A DNA stretch of 64,000 nt from Methylocystis sp. IM3. GTDB taxonomy: Bacteria; Pseudomonadota; Alphaproteobacteria; Rhizobiales; Beijerinckiaceae. The stretch lies in assembly GCF_038070105.1 (NCBI RefSeq), contig NZ_JBBPBZ010000002.1:364501-428500 (forward strand), written 5' to 3'. The notes under the pieces are model-generated. The model saw only the letters and a program-made list of their open reading frames with translations. It made no database searches and was not told the DNA's origin. Position numbers and translations under genes: made by a program. Shown piece after piece: positions 27,458 to 35,959 of this stretch (within the stretch, counting starts at the first letter, position 1; every line of letters begins with the position of its first letter).

Positions 27458-28843
27458 ATGAACAAGGCGTCTCGCATCTGTGTCATCGGCGCCGGCCCGA
27501 GCGGGATCGCCGCGGCGAAGAACTGCCTGCTGAGCGGCCTCGACGTGGTCGTTTTCGAGAAAGGCGACAAGGTCGGCGGGAACTGGGTCTTCAACGACAG
27601 GACCGGACATTCGAGCGTTTATGAGAACACTCATACGATCAGCTCGAGGATATGGTCCGAATATGAAGACTTTCCCATGCCGGAGGAATATCCGGACTAT
27701 CCGCGCCACGATCAGATGCAGGCCTATTTCGAGTCCTACGCCAGACATTTCGGCGTCTATGAACATATTCGTTTCGGCCACAGGGTCGAGGCCGCGACGC
27801 CTGAAGACGACGGCCGCTGGCGCATCGTTTTCTCGGATGCGCGCGGAGAGACTCGAACGGAAATCTTCGATGCGCTCATGGTCGCCAACGGCCATCACAA
27901 CGAGCCGAAATATCCCGAATATCCGGGAGACTATTCCGGGCGGCTCCTGCATTCGCACGATTTCAAGAGAGTGGACGACAGCTGGCGCGGCCAGCGGGTG
28001 CTCGTCATCGGCGCGGGCAATTCGGGTTGCGACATAGCGGTGGAGGCCGCGCGCGTCGCGCGTAAAGTGTGCCTCTCCATGCGCAGCCCGCAGTGGTTCG
28101 TGCCGAAATTCATGATGGGCGCGCCTTCGGATACGCTGCTGGCGCGGTTCAGCTGGGTTCCGCCCAAGATCAGACAGCGCGCCATGCAGCTGGTTCTGCG
28201 CTTGTGGCAGGGGCCTTATGCACGCTACGGCCTGCCTGAAAACGTCCTGCCGCCGCTCAGCCATCACCCGACCGTGAATTCCGATGTCCTCGACTTTATA
28301 CGCCATGGGCGCATCCATCCAAGAAAAGCCATTGCGGAATGGTCGGGCCTCGATGTGACGTTCGTCGACGGCCGCGTGGAAGCCTTCGACATCGTCTGCG
28401 CCTGCACGGGCTACTGGACGACCTTCCCCTTTTTCGACACGGCGCTCATCGATTTCAAACACGCCGATAAAGTCCCGCTTTACCGCAAGATGATGCACGC
28501 CGATTACGCCAATCTTTATTTCATCGGACTGTTTCAGCCCATCGGCAGCATCTGGCCGCTCGCCGATTACCAGGCGCGCCTCGCCTGCGAGGAGATCATC
28601 GGACATTACAAGCGTCCGAGCGACATGCAGGCGGCAATAGATCATGAGACGCGCCATCCGCATTACCAATTTTCAGGAGGGCAAAGACATGCGGCGGAAG
28701 TCGACTATCACGCTTTCAGGGACGAGTTGCGCCGGGAGCTCCTGACTGCAAGCGTCGATATCGGCGACGCGCCGCGGGGCATCAAGGCGCGTTACAAGAC
28801 GACTCCCGTTCCATTTCGCGCCGCCCCGGCCGGCGCCGGATAG
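27458..28843 (+). CDS. Flavin-containing monooxygenase (FMO/Baeyer-Villiger type)
   Basis: A 461-residue class B flavoprotein monooxygenase. FAD motif GAGPSG lies at 11-16, the FMO fingerprint appears as YSGRLLHSHDF, and the NADPH motif VIGAGNSG lies near residue 182. These enzymes insert one oxygen into a heteroatom or ketone substrate using NADPH and O2. It starts 20 bp after the dehydratase-PPTase gene (AAGGAACGG ribosome site) and so is probably a tailoring enzyme for the synthase product. A role in trimethylamine-type metabolism is less likely given the context. Confidence 0.87.
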   Translation: MNKASRICVIGAGPSGIAAAKNCLLSGLDVVVFEKGDKVGGNWVFNDRTGHSSVYENTHTISSRIWSEYEDFPMPEEYPDYPRHDQMQAYFESYARHFGVYEHIRFGHRVEAATPEDDGRWRIVFSDARGETRTEIFDALMVANGHHNEPKYPEYPGDYSGRLLHSHDFKRVDDSWRGQRVLVIGAGNSGCDIAVEAARVARKVCLSMRSPQWFVPKFMMGAPSDTLLARFSWVPPKIRQRAMQLVLRLWQGPYARYGLPENVLPPLSHHPTVNSDVLDFIRHGRIHPRKAIAEWSGLDVTFVDGRVEAFDIVCACTGYWTTFPFFDTALIDFKHADKVPLYRKMMHADYANLYFIGLFQPIGSIWPLADYQARLACEEIIGHYKRPSDMQAAIDHETRHPHYQFSGGQRHAAEVDYHAFRDELRRELLTASVDIGDAPRGIKARYKTTPVPFRAAPAGAG

Positions 28844-28940
28844 AGAGGTTTTCGTTCGCCTCTGTTCCCGGGCGCGCGAATCGCTTCTATTGCGATCTGG
28901 CGCCCCCAGGGCGCGCGAAATCATTGACTGGAGCTTTTCC

Positions 28941-30173
28941 GTGGCCGGACGGGCTGTCGCTCGGGCTCTTTTCGCCCTCCTGCTGCTGCTCTTGCAAAGG
29001 ACGCCGTCGGCCGCGTCCGAAAGCGTCGATCTCCGGCTCGCCTATGTGCTCGCGACGGCGTCTTATTGCGCTTACGCCGTCAATCAGGCGGACGCCGATT
29101 TCGGGCGTGCGCGGGCCGTCTCCTGCCTTCGCGCCGCGGCGCGCGAGGACCCGGAGGCTCTGGCGCCGCTGATCGTCGCCCTGCAAGACACGGAAACCTA
29201 TGTTGCGCCGGATCGGCCGGAAGACGCCTATCTGCTGGTGAGAATGCGCAAGGGGCTCATCCTGGCCTTCAGGGGGACGGCGCCGCCGCCGGTCCTGACG
29301 GACGGCGCCGCCCGCGACGCGCGGCGGGGCGTCCATCCGTGGCGGACGTTCGTCGCCGACATTCTCAACGATCTCGACGCCATCGCTAATGGGCGGGGCC
29401 GCCATTCTGGCTTCGACGACTCTTGGGAGCGGCTGAAGGGCCATCTGCTCCAGGATTGCGGCGGGTCGGCGGGTCGTGGGCAATGCAGCAGGTTTCGCCG
29501 CTTTGTCGGGCGGATGCGTCACGGCGGCGCGTTGTACCTCACCGGCCACAGCAAGGGCGGCGCCTTGGCCATGCTTGCAGGGCTCGATGGAGAGGCGCTC
29601 GCGGGGCCACGCGCCGCGACGCAGGTTGTTTATGCCTTCGCCGCTCCAAAGGCGGTGACGGCGGCGGTCGCGGCGGAAGCGACGCTGGCCGGGCAGGGCT
29701 GGATGCGATTCGAACGCGAGAACGACATTGTGCCGAGCCTTCCGCCGGACGCCACTCTCCCGCTCTGGATCATTCTCGGCTCGCCTTATGCGCATATCGG
29801 CGATCTCGTCTATTTCACGAGGGACGGCGCGCCTGTCCTGTTGCGCGCGGAACGCGCGTTGATCGTCCCGCCTGGCGACTGGGCCCGGGCGCCGGCTTTT
29901 CTCGTCAATCAGGCCGCGACGGTTGTGGCGAGCTGGCTGACGCCGGATTTCCCGAGAGCCATTCTGAATTCGAGCGAGGCGGCCTGCCGGGCGCTGGTGG
30001 ACGCTCATTTCGAGGCGCTCGCCGACGTTCAAAGGCTCGCGACCGACAATCCGGCGGTTCTCGCGGCCGGCAAGGAGCAAAGCTTCTTCGCAAGAGGCCT
30101 TTATGACCCCGATGAAAGACAAATTCTGTGGGGCTTTCGCGAGTGGTGCGCGCAGGCGAGACTCATCGAGTGA
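28941..30173 (+). CDS. Class-3 lipase-like alpha/beta hydrolase, exported
   Basis: A 410-residue protein with an N-terminal hydrophobic segment consistent with a signal peptide (ALFALLLLLLQ, cleavage near AAS), the lipase-3 block LILAFRGTAPP, and the nucleophile elbow GHSKGG with Ser204. The GTG at 28941 is chosen because GGAG lies 7 bases upstream; an in-frame TTG at 28890 lacks a site. It probably acts on lipid esters in the periplasm or at the outer surface. It follows the monooxygenase by 97 bp, and its stop overlaps the next gene's probable GTG start, so it belongs to the lipid-synthase operon. Confidence 0.78.
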   Translation: MAGRAVARALFALLLLLLQRTPSAASESVDLRLAYVLATASYCAYAVNQADADFGRARAVSCLRAAAREDPEALAPLIVALQDTETYVAPDRPEDAYLLVRMRKGLILAFRGTAPPPVLTDGAARDARRGVHPWRTFVADILNDLDAIANGRGRHSGFDDSWERLKGHLLQDCGGSAGRGQCSRFRRFVGRMRHGGALYLTGHSKGGALAMLAGLDGEALAGPRAATQVVYAFAAPKAVTAAVAAEATLAGQGWMRFERENDIVPSLPPDATLPLWIILGSPYAHIGDLVYFTRDGAPVLLRAERALIVPPGDWARAPAFLVNQAATVVASWLTPDFPRAILNSSEAACRALVDAHFEALADVQRLATDNPAVLAAGKEQSFFARGLYDPDERQILWGFREWCAQARLIE

Positions 30174-31063
30174 ATGGCGAAGAGATGCGGAATCGCAAAC
30201 ATGATCTCTCTCTAAATGGCGCCGTTGTTCTGCTGACCGGCGCGGCGCATGGGCTGGGGCGCGAGATTTTGCTCGAGTTGCAGCGACGCGGCGCCCATGT
30301 CGTCGGGCTCGATCTCGACGCCGCCGCATTGAGCACGCTTCGCAGCGAACTGGCGCCGGGTGGCGAGGCGCTCGTCTGCGACGTGAGCGACGCCGCGGCG
30401 GCGCGCGCCGCGGTCGCGCAGGTGCTGGCGCAATACGGTCGACTCGATCTCGTGATCGTGAACGCCGGCGTCGAGCGCGTGGGCCCGGCCTGGGACATGG
30501 AGGCGGAGGATTTCGCGCGCGTGATCGCGGTCAATCTTCTCGGGGCCTTCAATATCGTCAAGCCTGCGCTGGGGCCTGTTGCGGCGGCCGGCGGGCACAT
30601 CCTCGCCATCGCATCGGTCGCGGCTCTGCTTCCCTGGCCATTGGGCGCGGCCTATGGCGCGTCGAAGGCGGGCCTCGAGTCCTTCATGCGCTCGCTCGGC
30701 TTCGAGCTTTCGGGCAGCGGCGCCAGTTGCGGCACCGCTTATCTCGGTTTCGTCGATACGGCGATGGCCCGCCGCGCCTTCGCCTCGCCGCAGGCGATGG
30801 CTCTGCTCGGCCGAATGCCGACCCGCCTGCTCGGCGTCATGCCGGTCCAGAATGCGGGCGCGGTCGCGCGGGCGCTTGTCGATGGGGTCGAGAGACGGAA
30901 AGCACGGCTGTTCATTCCTTCCATGATGCGCGTCACCTTCGCGCTGCGCGGCCTTTACCCCTTGTTCGACGGTTGGCTCGCCGGTCGTTGCGCGCCGCTC
31001 GCGGAGAGCCTGCGGCCTCGCCCGACCGGCCGAAGCGGGCGCTCACCGTTCAGTGAACAATAG
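30170..31063 (+). CDS. Short-chain dehydrogenase/reductase
   Basis: A 297-residue classical SDR. NAD(P) motif TGAAHGLG is near the N-terminus, NAG marks the fourth strand, the catalytic Ser is in IASVAAL, and Tyr-Lys is in YGASK. The C-terminal part, with a hydrophobic segment around RVTFALRGLYPLFDGWLAG, suggests membrane association as in lipid-acting SDRs. The start is uncertain: GTG at 30170 overlaps the lipase stop (GTGA) with AGGCGAG upstream, whereas ATG 30185 has no spaced site. It probably reduces or oxidises a lipid intermediate. Confidence 0.8.
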   Translation: MNGEEMRNRKHDLSLNGAVVLLTGAAHGLGREILLELQRRGAHVVGLDLDAAALSTLRSELAPGGEALVCDVSDAAAARAAVAQVLAQYGRLDLVIVNAGVERVGPAWDMEAEDFARVIAVNLLGAFNIVKPALGPVAAAGGHILAIASVAALLPWPLGAAYGASKAGLESFMRSLGFELSGSGASCGTAYLGFVDTAMARRAFASPQAMALLGRMPTRLLGVMPVQNAGAVARALVDGVERRKARLFIPSMMRVTFALRGLYPLFDGWLAGRCAPLAESLRPRPTGRSGRSPFSEQ

Positions 31064-31263
31064 TGAAGTTGGTATTGACCTCCATCAAGACTTTCGGCGC
31101 TCAGTAATTCTTCGCGGATACTTCATAATTTAGCCATCATAAATGATTTTGCTGTTGCCTCTTGCATGACGAGACGGCGCGTCGTCACAGGCGCCGCTTT
31201 GCCGCCAAACGCGGGCAAGAGGGTCGCGGGCAGGAGACATGCCTGACCAACCGAGGTTTTCCC

Positions 31264-31788
31264 ATGCGTAAATTCGTTCGTGCAGCACTATTTCCGATCA
31301 TCGTCGTCGCTTCTGCGGCCGGCGCGACGCAGCAGCAGCCCGGCCAGGAATTCGGCGCCTTCCTCACCGGCCAGCTCGTCGCGGATGGAAAAATCAGCGA
31401 CTACGTCTCGGGCTCGACGAGAACCATGCAGGTCAAGATAAAGGGAGAGGCGCGCGGCGCAACGCTCAGCCTCGTCGAAGAGATGGCCTATTCGGACGGC
31501 GAGAAGCGGAAGTTTGTCTGGAAGTTCACGAAAGAGAACGGCGAATACATCGGCCAGCGTCCTGACCTGATCGGTAAGGCAAAAGTCGCGCAGAACGGAG
31601 ACAGGGTCGACATCGCCTATCGGGCCAATGTCGTTTTGCCCAATGGCAGGGAGCAGGCTCTCGATTTTGTCGAAACCCTGACGTTCAGGGGACCCGGTGC
31701 GGCGAAGCTCGAGATCAAGGTGTCGAAGTTCTTCATTCCTGTCGCCGGCGCGGCGCTCGACGTCAAGAAACTCGCCTCCGCGCAATAG
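31264..31788 (+). CDS. DUF3833 family exported protein
   Basis: A 174-residue protein with a short signal peptide (FVRAALFPIIVVASAAGA) and a lipocalin-like beta-rich body typical of DUF3833: GQLVADGKISDYVSGSTRTM, EEMAYSDGEKRKFVWKF and GKAKVAQNGDRVDIAY. The family is often found near fatty-acid or cyclopropane-lipid genes. The function is unknown; lipid binding is a reasonable inference from fold and neighbours. A 200-bp AT-richer gap separates it from the SDR, so it may have its own promoter. Confidence 0.75.
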   Translation: MRKFVRAALFPIIVVASAAGATQQQPGQEFGAFLTGQLVADGKISDYVSGSTRTMQVKIKGEARGATLSLVEEMAYSDGEKRKFVWKFTKENGEYIGQRPDLIGKAKVAQNGDRVDIAYRANVVLPNGREQALDFVETLTFRGPGAAKLEIKVSKFFIPVAGAALDVKKLASAQ

Positions 31789-31974
31789 CTCGAACGCGTC
31801 GCCCCGTTTCGCTCACGCAACGTCATGGCCACGCGCCGCTCGCGCGCTTTCCACCGAAGTGGGAACCGGTTCGGCGTTAGAAAGCGGAACAATAAGCTGG
31901 AGCCTCGATCCGATTCCATCGGATCGGAAAGGCTCTAGCATCGACGCGCGCGGCGGCCATGTCTGTCGATCAGG

Positions 31975-32226
31975 CTACATGCGTCGATGGAGCTTCCTGA
32001 GGAATGAAGCAATTTCGTCCTTGAGGAGGAGGCGGCGCTTCTTCAGCGTCTCCAGCACCTCGTCGGTCGTCGGGTGCTCCTCGGATTCTATGCCGAAGAT
32101 TTCCTTGTTGGTCTCTTCGTAATCCGTTGCAAGCCGCGCAAATTCGCGGTTGGCTCCAATCATGCGCTCGATGAGCTGGAACTCCTGCGAAAACTCGTCG
32201 CTCAGCTCGTGTGGAATCCGCATCAT
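31975..32226 (-). CDS. YdcH family (DUF465) small protein
   Basis: An 83-residue, strongly charged helical protein. The pattern of an N-terminal HELSDEF, a middle FARLATDYEETNKEIFGIE and a C-terminal LKKRRLLLKDEIASFLRK matches the YdcH/DUF465 family common in alphaproteobacteria. Its biochemical role is unknown. An upstream promoter should lie before 32226; the next gene on the strand begins beyond a 111-bp gap. Confidence 0.85.
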   Translation of the reverse strand: MMRIPHELSDEFSQEFQLIERMIGANREFARLATDYEETNKEIFGIESEEHPTTDEVLETLKKRRLLLKDEIASFLRKLHRRM

Positions 32227-32337
32227 GGCAATGCGCTCCGCTTACGCCGCCCGACCCGGTTCGGATCAGACAGCCTTGGAAGCCTCCAGCCTCTCCGAGT
32301 TATATGCGCGCCGGGCCCCCGATCCAGGGGGGTCTTC

Positions 32338-32943
32338 TCAGGCCGCGCCGATCCAGAAGGCGAAGGTTCCGACGGCGGCGTGCGAGACGATGAGCGGCCA
32401 GAGATTTCGGGTCAGTAAATAGTCGATCGACCAGGCGACTCCTGCAAAAAACGTGTTGATGAGCAATAAGGGGTCTCCATAGGCGACATGCATGAGCGAG
32501 AAGGCCGCAGAGGAAAACAGGACGTAAGCGGACCGGCTTGCGCCGAGTTGCGTCGCGATCACCCGAGGCATGGCCCTGCAGACGATTTCCTGGCACGGGC
32601 TCGACAGCAAGAGGTAGAATGGCGCAAACAGCCGCCAGTCGGGCGGCGGGCGCGGAACGGCGACGAGCTTGGCCTCGCAGAATGCAAGCGCCATGAGCAA
32701 AAGGGAGACTGCGGCGGCGCAAAGCCACTGGCGCCGGCTCCCATATCCGGCGAGCCCGAGATCGGCCAGCGAATAGCCTGCGGCGACGCATTGGGTCATG
32801 CAAAAGCTCGACGCCACGACGAGCGCGTGAAAACGCAAATCGAAGGGAAGCAGCCCCGCGCTCATTGCGAGGGGCGGTGCGAGCACAATAAGAGAATAGA
32901 CCGAAAACGCAGCCATGGGCTGCGGGCGTTGCAAGACTGTCAT
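32338..32943 (-). CDS. CPBP family intramembrane protein, atypical active site
   Basis: A 201-residue protein with several membrane segments. The C-terminal half has the CPBP/Abi layout: motif 1 at CQEIVCRAMP, motif 2 FSLMHVAYGDPL and motif 3 LIVSHAAVG. CPBP proteases normally carry EExxxR in motif 1. Here the first Glu is Gln (QEIVCR), so activity is uncertain, although the His residues of motifs 2 and 3 are kept. It is divergently placed from olsA with 111 bp between them. A overlapping ORF in another frame (32300-32953) lacks any such motif. Confidence 0.78.
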   Translation of the reverse strand: MTVLQRPQPMAAFSVYSLIVLAPPLAMSAGLLPFDLRFHALVVASSFCMTQCVAAGYSLADLGLAGYGSRRQWLCAAAVSLLLMALAFCEAKLVAVPRPPPDWRLFAPFYLLLSSPCQEIVCRAMPRVIATQLGASRSAYVLFSSAAFSLMHVAYGDPLLLINTFFAGVAWSIDYLLTRNLWPLIVSHAAVGTFAFWIGAA

Positions 32944-33054
32944 ACGAGTTCAAACACGGCTGCGCCGGCGTCGTTCCCGCACATCGACGCAGCTTCTCGA
33001 TCCGCGCGCGCCGCTGTCACATGCGCGTCTTGCGAGCGTCGCATCGATCGTTCG

Positions 33055-33825
33055 ATGAGTTATCTTCGAGCCGCTCTCTTCATCCTTGCCATGACCGGCG
33101 CCTTGCTGTTCGCTGCGCCCATCCAGGCGCTGGCGCGGCGGCGCGAGTGGAGGCTGCAAAATGAGATACAGAAGAGCTTCTGCCGCACCCTCTGCCGCAT
33201 TATCGGGATCGAGGTTGCGCCTGGGGGCGTTCTGCCTGGCTTCGGCCCGCGGTTGATCGCGGCCAACCACCTCTCATGGACAGACGTTATCGCGCTTGCG
33301 AGTCTGCATCCGTTCGTTTTTCTCGCCAAGAGCGAGGTGGCCGGCTGGCCGATCCTCGGCTTCATTGCGCGGCTTCAGGGGACGGTTTTCGTCGAGCGCA
33401 GCGCCCCACAGAATATTCCAGGCGTCAACGCCGCTCTCGCCGCCGTGCTGGACGAAGGACGCGACCTCGTCATATTTCCCGAGGGGACCTCCACCGACGG
33501 CGCCAAGCCCCCGCGTTTCAAGTCAGCCCATTTCGACGCGGCCTGCGAGAGCGGCGCAGTGATCGTGCCGGTCGCGCTTTTCTATACGGACGGCCGAACC
33601 CCGATCGACATCGGCTGGTATGGAGACATGAGCTTCCTTCCGCATCTGTGGCGTTTGATGAAACGGGGCGGCGCATGTTGTCATATCGTCTACGGCGACG
33701 CGATCGTACCGCGCGGCAGAGACCGGAAGGCACTGGCGGTCGAAGCGCAAGCGCAAGTGCGTCGATTGCTTTGCTCCGCGCATGTCGGCGAGACAACGGG
33801 CCAGGAGCTCGAAAAGGTCTTATGA
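33055..33825 (+). CDS. olsA: 1-acyl-sn-glycerol-3-phosphate acyltransferase family protein (OlsA-like)
   Basis: A 256-residue PlsC-family enzyme: an N-terminal membrane helix (residues 2-22), block I NHLSWTDV (the HX4D motif reads H-LSWT-D), FVERS, and block III FPEGTSTDG. These enzymes acylate a lyso-lipid with acyl-ACP or acyl-CoA. The convergent neighbour is an OlsB-type acyltransferase, so this gene is most simply OlsA, which converts lyso-ornithine lipid to ornithine lipid. A general PlsC role cannot be excluded. The ATG at 33055 gives the expected N-terminal helix. Confidence 0.82.
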   Translation: MSYLRAALFILAMTGALLFAAPIQALARRREWRLQNEIQKSFCRTLCRIIGIEVAPGGVLPGFGPRLIAANHLSWTDVIALASLHPFVFLAKSEVAGWPILGFIARLQGTVFVERSAPQNIPGVNAALAAVLDEGRDLVIFPEGTSTDGAKPPRFKSAHFDAACESGAVIVPVALFYTDGRTPIDIGWYGDMSFLPHLWRLMKRGGACCHIVYGDAIVPRGRDRKALAVEAQAQVRRLLCSAHVGETTGQELEKVL

Positions 33826-33866
33826 CGGTCGCGGCTCGAAAGGACTGAAACAGGGGGCGGCTTTAT

Positions 33867-34757
33867 TTATGCGGCGCGCCGCCCCGTCCCGCTGAAATAG
33901 TCGATATAACGGGCGCCGATCCTAGCGACCGGCATGACGACGAAGACGTCGGTCGTATTGAAATCCACATCGACGACGGCGCCGTCGCCAAAGCGGGCGC
34001 CGAGCCGCAGATAGCCTTTGATCAGAGGCGAAAGCGACTCCCTCGCCTTGTCTGCGTCTATCGCGTCCTTGGGCGCCATCGCCATAGGCCGGTAGAGATC
34101 CGTGTGCGCCCTTACCGCCCACTCTCCCTCCGCTCTTGCGTAATGCGCGAGATAGCTCAGCGCCTGCGCATGGACGAAGGGGCTCGCGCCAGGAAAGCTT
34201 GCGCAACCGATCAGCACGTCGATCCGGTGGGCGCGGATATAGGCGAGAAGCCCACGCCACAAGACTTCGATCGTGCGTTTCGAGCGATGCGAAGCCCGAA
34301 CGCAGGAGCGCCCGAGTTCGAGGATGCGCTTGCCGTCGTGGCGCGCGAGCAGCGGCGCAATGTCATATTCGCCGGCCGAGTAGAAGCCGCCGGCCTTCCG
34401 AGCCATGTCGTCGCGCAAAAGCCGATAGACGCCGACGATCTTCGATTTCGTCTTGCCGAGCTGCGTTTTCCACGCGTGGTCGATCACGATGAGATGATCG
34501 CAATATTTGTCGAAGCGGTCGGCGTCGCGGCGGGTGAAGGCGGTGCGGGCGGAAGGAATCGCGCCCCCCTCCTTGTAGAACACTTCATAACGAAGACGCT
34601 GCGCCTTGCGAATTTCCTTCTTGCCGCGGGCGAGTCGAACTTCGAGAGATCCGAGCCGGCCCAGGCTGCCCTCGAGCGATTCAACCTCGAGGGCTGGTTT
34701 CTGGAATCCGGCAAGGGTCGCGATGCTTTGGCCAAGGTGAGCGTGCAATGTCCACAT
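33867..34757 (-). CDS. olsB: L-ornithine N-alpha-acyltransferase (OlsB-like GNAT)
   Basis: A 296-residue protein of the PF13444/OlsB type. Landmarks are RKAQRLRYEVFYKEGGA, DKYCDHLIVID, GVYRLLRDDMARKAGGFYSAGEYD, ELGRSCVRASHRSKRTIEVLW and GCASFPGASP. OlsB transfers a 3-hydroxyacyl chain from ACP to ornithine, the first step of ornithine-lipid synthesis, usually induced by phosphate limitation. AAGGGGAA lies 9 bases before ATG 34757. The gene converges with olsA, 41 bp between stops. Confidence 0.87.
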   Translation of the reverse strand: MWTLHAHLGQSIATLAGFQKPALEVESLEGSLGRLGSLEVRLARGKKEIRKAQRLRYEVFYKEGGAIPSARTAFTRRDADRFDKYCDHLIVIDHAWKTQLGKTKSKIVGVYRLLRDDMARKAGGFYSAGEYDIAPLLARHDGKRILELGRSCVRASHRSKRTIEVLWRGLLAYIRAHRIDVLIGCASFPGASPFVHAQALSYLAHYARAEGEWAVRAHTDLYRPMAMAPKDAIDADKARESLSPLIKGYLRLGARFGDGAVVDVDFNTTDVFVVMPVARIGARYIDYFSGTGRRAA

Positions 34758-34839
34758 TCCGCTGTTTTCCCCTTCGGCGCCTGAAGAGGAAAAAGCATCC
34801 GCCGGCGAAACTTTTGTGACGAACGGGCGCGCGCGGCTT

Positions 34840-35928
34840 CTAGAAACTATGATCCGACGGCGTGGTTTCCGATGGGGCGCGCCGCCGCTCGGTCTCCGAG
34901 CCGGGCCGTTGCGTCAGCCCCGAACGCCGCATGAAAAACAGCACCACCGCGGAGGCCGCGAGACACAGAAACGTCGCATAGAGGCTCGCATTCTCGTTTT
35001 CGGAAAACAGCAGGTTTTTCGTATTCATGCCGAAATAGCCGGTCACGAAAGTCGCGGGCAGGAGCAGCGTCGTCACCAGCGCCAGCACGAAGAGACGGTC
35101 GTTGGTTTCGAGGTTGAGGAGCGCATTCAGCTCGTCTTGCAGAAGCCGCGCGCGGTCCTGCAGGTTCGACACTTCCCGCACGAGCGATTCCGTGTGCTGC
35201 ACGAGCCGCGCCGCCGCTTCCCGCAAGGCGTCGTCTCGCGTCTCCTCCGGATTGTCGTCGATATCCTCCAGACGCGCGAGGGTCGAGGCCAGACCGCCGA
35301 TCTGCCGTGAAATGCGTACCGCGTCGCGGCGGACAGAGCCCAGCGACGAACGTGCCTCACGGCTGCGCCCATCGATCAGAAGGTCTTCGACGCGGTCGAA
35401 ATCCGCGCCGATCTCTTTGATGATCCGGCCGAGGTCGCTCATGATGGCGCCCGCCATCCGTTCGAAAAGAGCGAGCGGCTGCTCGACGCGGGCGCCGCGC
35501 TCGACCGCGATGCGGGCGTTCTCGACGCAATTCATCGGACGCCGGCGCGCGGTGACGATCAGTCTTTCGTCGAAGGCGAAGCGAAGGTAATCGGTGCGCG
35601 CGGCCGGTCCGGCCAGCGTGCGCTCGTGGTCGAGCAATGCGCCGCTGACGAAGCCGTCCGAATATTCGAGATATTGATGATCGACCGCCGCGCAGAGCGC
35701 CTCGCGCGCATTGTCCGACAATTCGGCGATCTGGTTGATCGAGGGCCGCGCGCGGACATCCGCGAGGTCCATGTGCAGCCAGACGAAACCTTCATCCGGA
35801 AGCTTGAAGGAAGCAGCATCGTCGGCGCGATCGCGCAGGAGGGCGCCCGCGCCGTCGAAGCGCATCAGCCACAAGCTGCCCGCGATTTCCGGTTGGGGGA
35901 CGATCGCCCGCATGTTTTTCATCAGCAT
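34840..35928 (-). CDS. CorA-family divalent-metal ion transporter
   Basis: A 362-residue protein with a large cytoplasmic domain and two C-terminal membrane segments. The signature GMN is present in GYFGMNTKNL at the end of the first segment. The subfamily, CorA magnesium/cobalt or ZntB zinc, cannot be decided. The ATG at 35928 (MLMKNMRAIVPQ) is preferred; the longer ORF only reads back through the kinase gene. It lies 31 bp behind the pyruvate-kinase-like gene on the same strand and is probably co-transcribed. Confidence 0.87.
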   Translation of the reverse strand: MLMKNMRAIVPQPEIAGSLWLMRFDGAGALLRDRADDAASFKLPDEGFVWLHMDLADVRARPSINQIAELSDNAREALCAAVDHQYLEYSDGFVSGALLDHERTLAGPAARTDYLRFAFDERLIVTARRRPMNCVENARIAVERGARVEQPLALFERMAGAIMSDLGRIIKEIGADFDRVEDLLIDGRSREARSSLGSVRRDAVRISRQIGGLASTLARLEDIDDNPEETRDDALREAAARLVQHTESLVREVSNLQDRARLLQDELNALLNLETNDRLFVLALVTTLLLPATFVTGYFGMNTKNLLFSENENASLYATFLCLAASAVVLFFMRRSGLTQRPGSETERRRAPSETTPSDHSF

Positions 35929-35959
35929 ATGACCCCCGCGGGCGGAAAAGAACGGCCCG

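Noticed and set aside
27110..28669. A 519-codon minus-strand open frame
   Set aside because: It lies opposite the PPTase end and the monooxygenase gene, both with clear motifs. Composition is that of a shadow frame.
32300..32953. A 217-codon minus-strand frame next to the CPBP gene
   Set aside because: The overlapping frame at 32338-32943 has the CPBP motifs and membrane segments; this one is Arg-rich without features.
33840..33900. Inverted repeat between olsA and olsB as a bidirectional terminator
   Set aside because: GGGGCGGC and GCCGCCCC can pair, but the loop is long, part of it is olsB coding sequence and no T-run follows.
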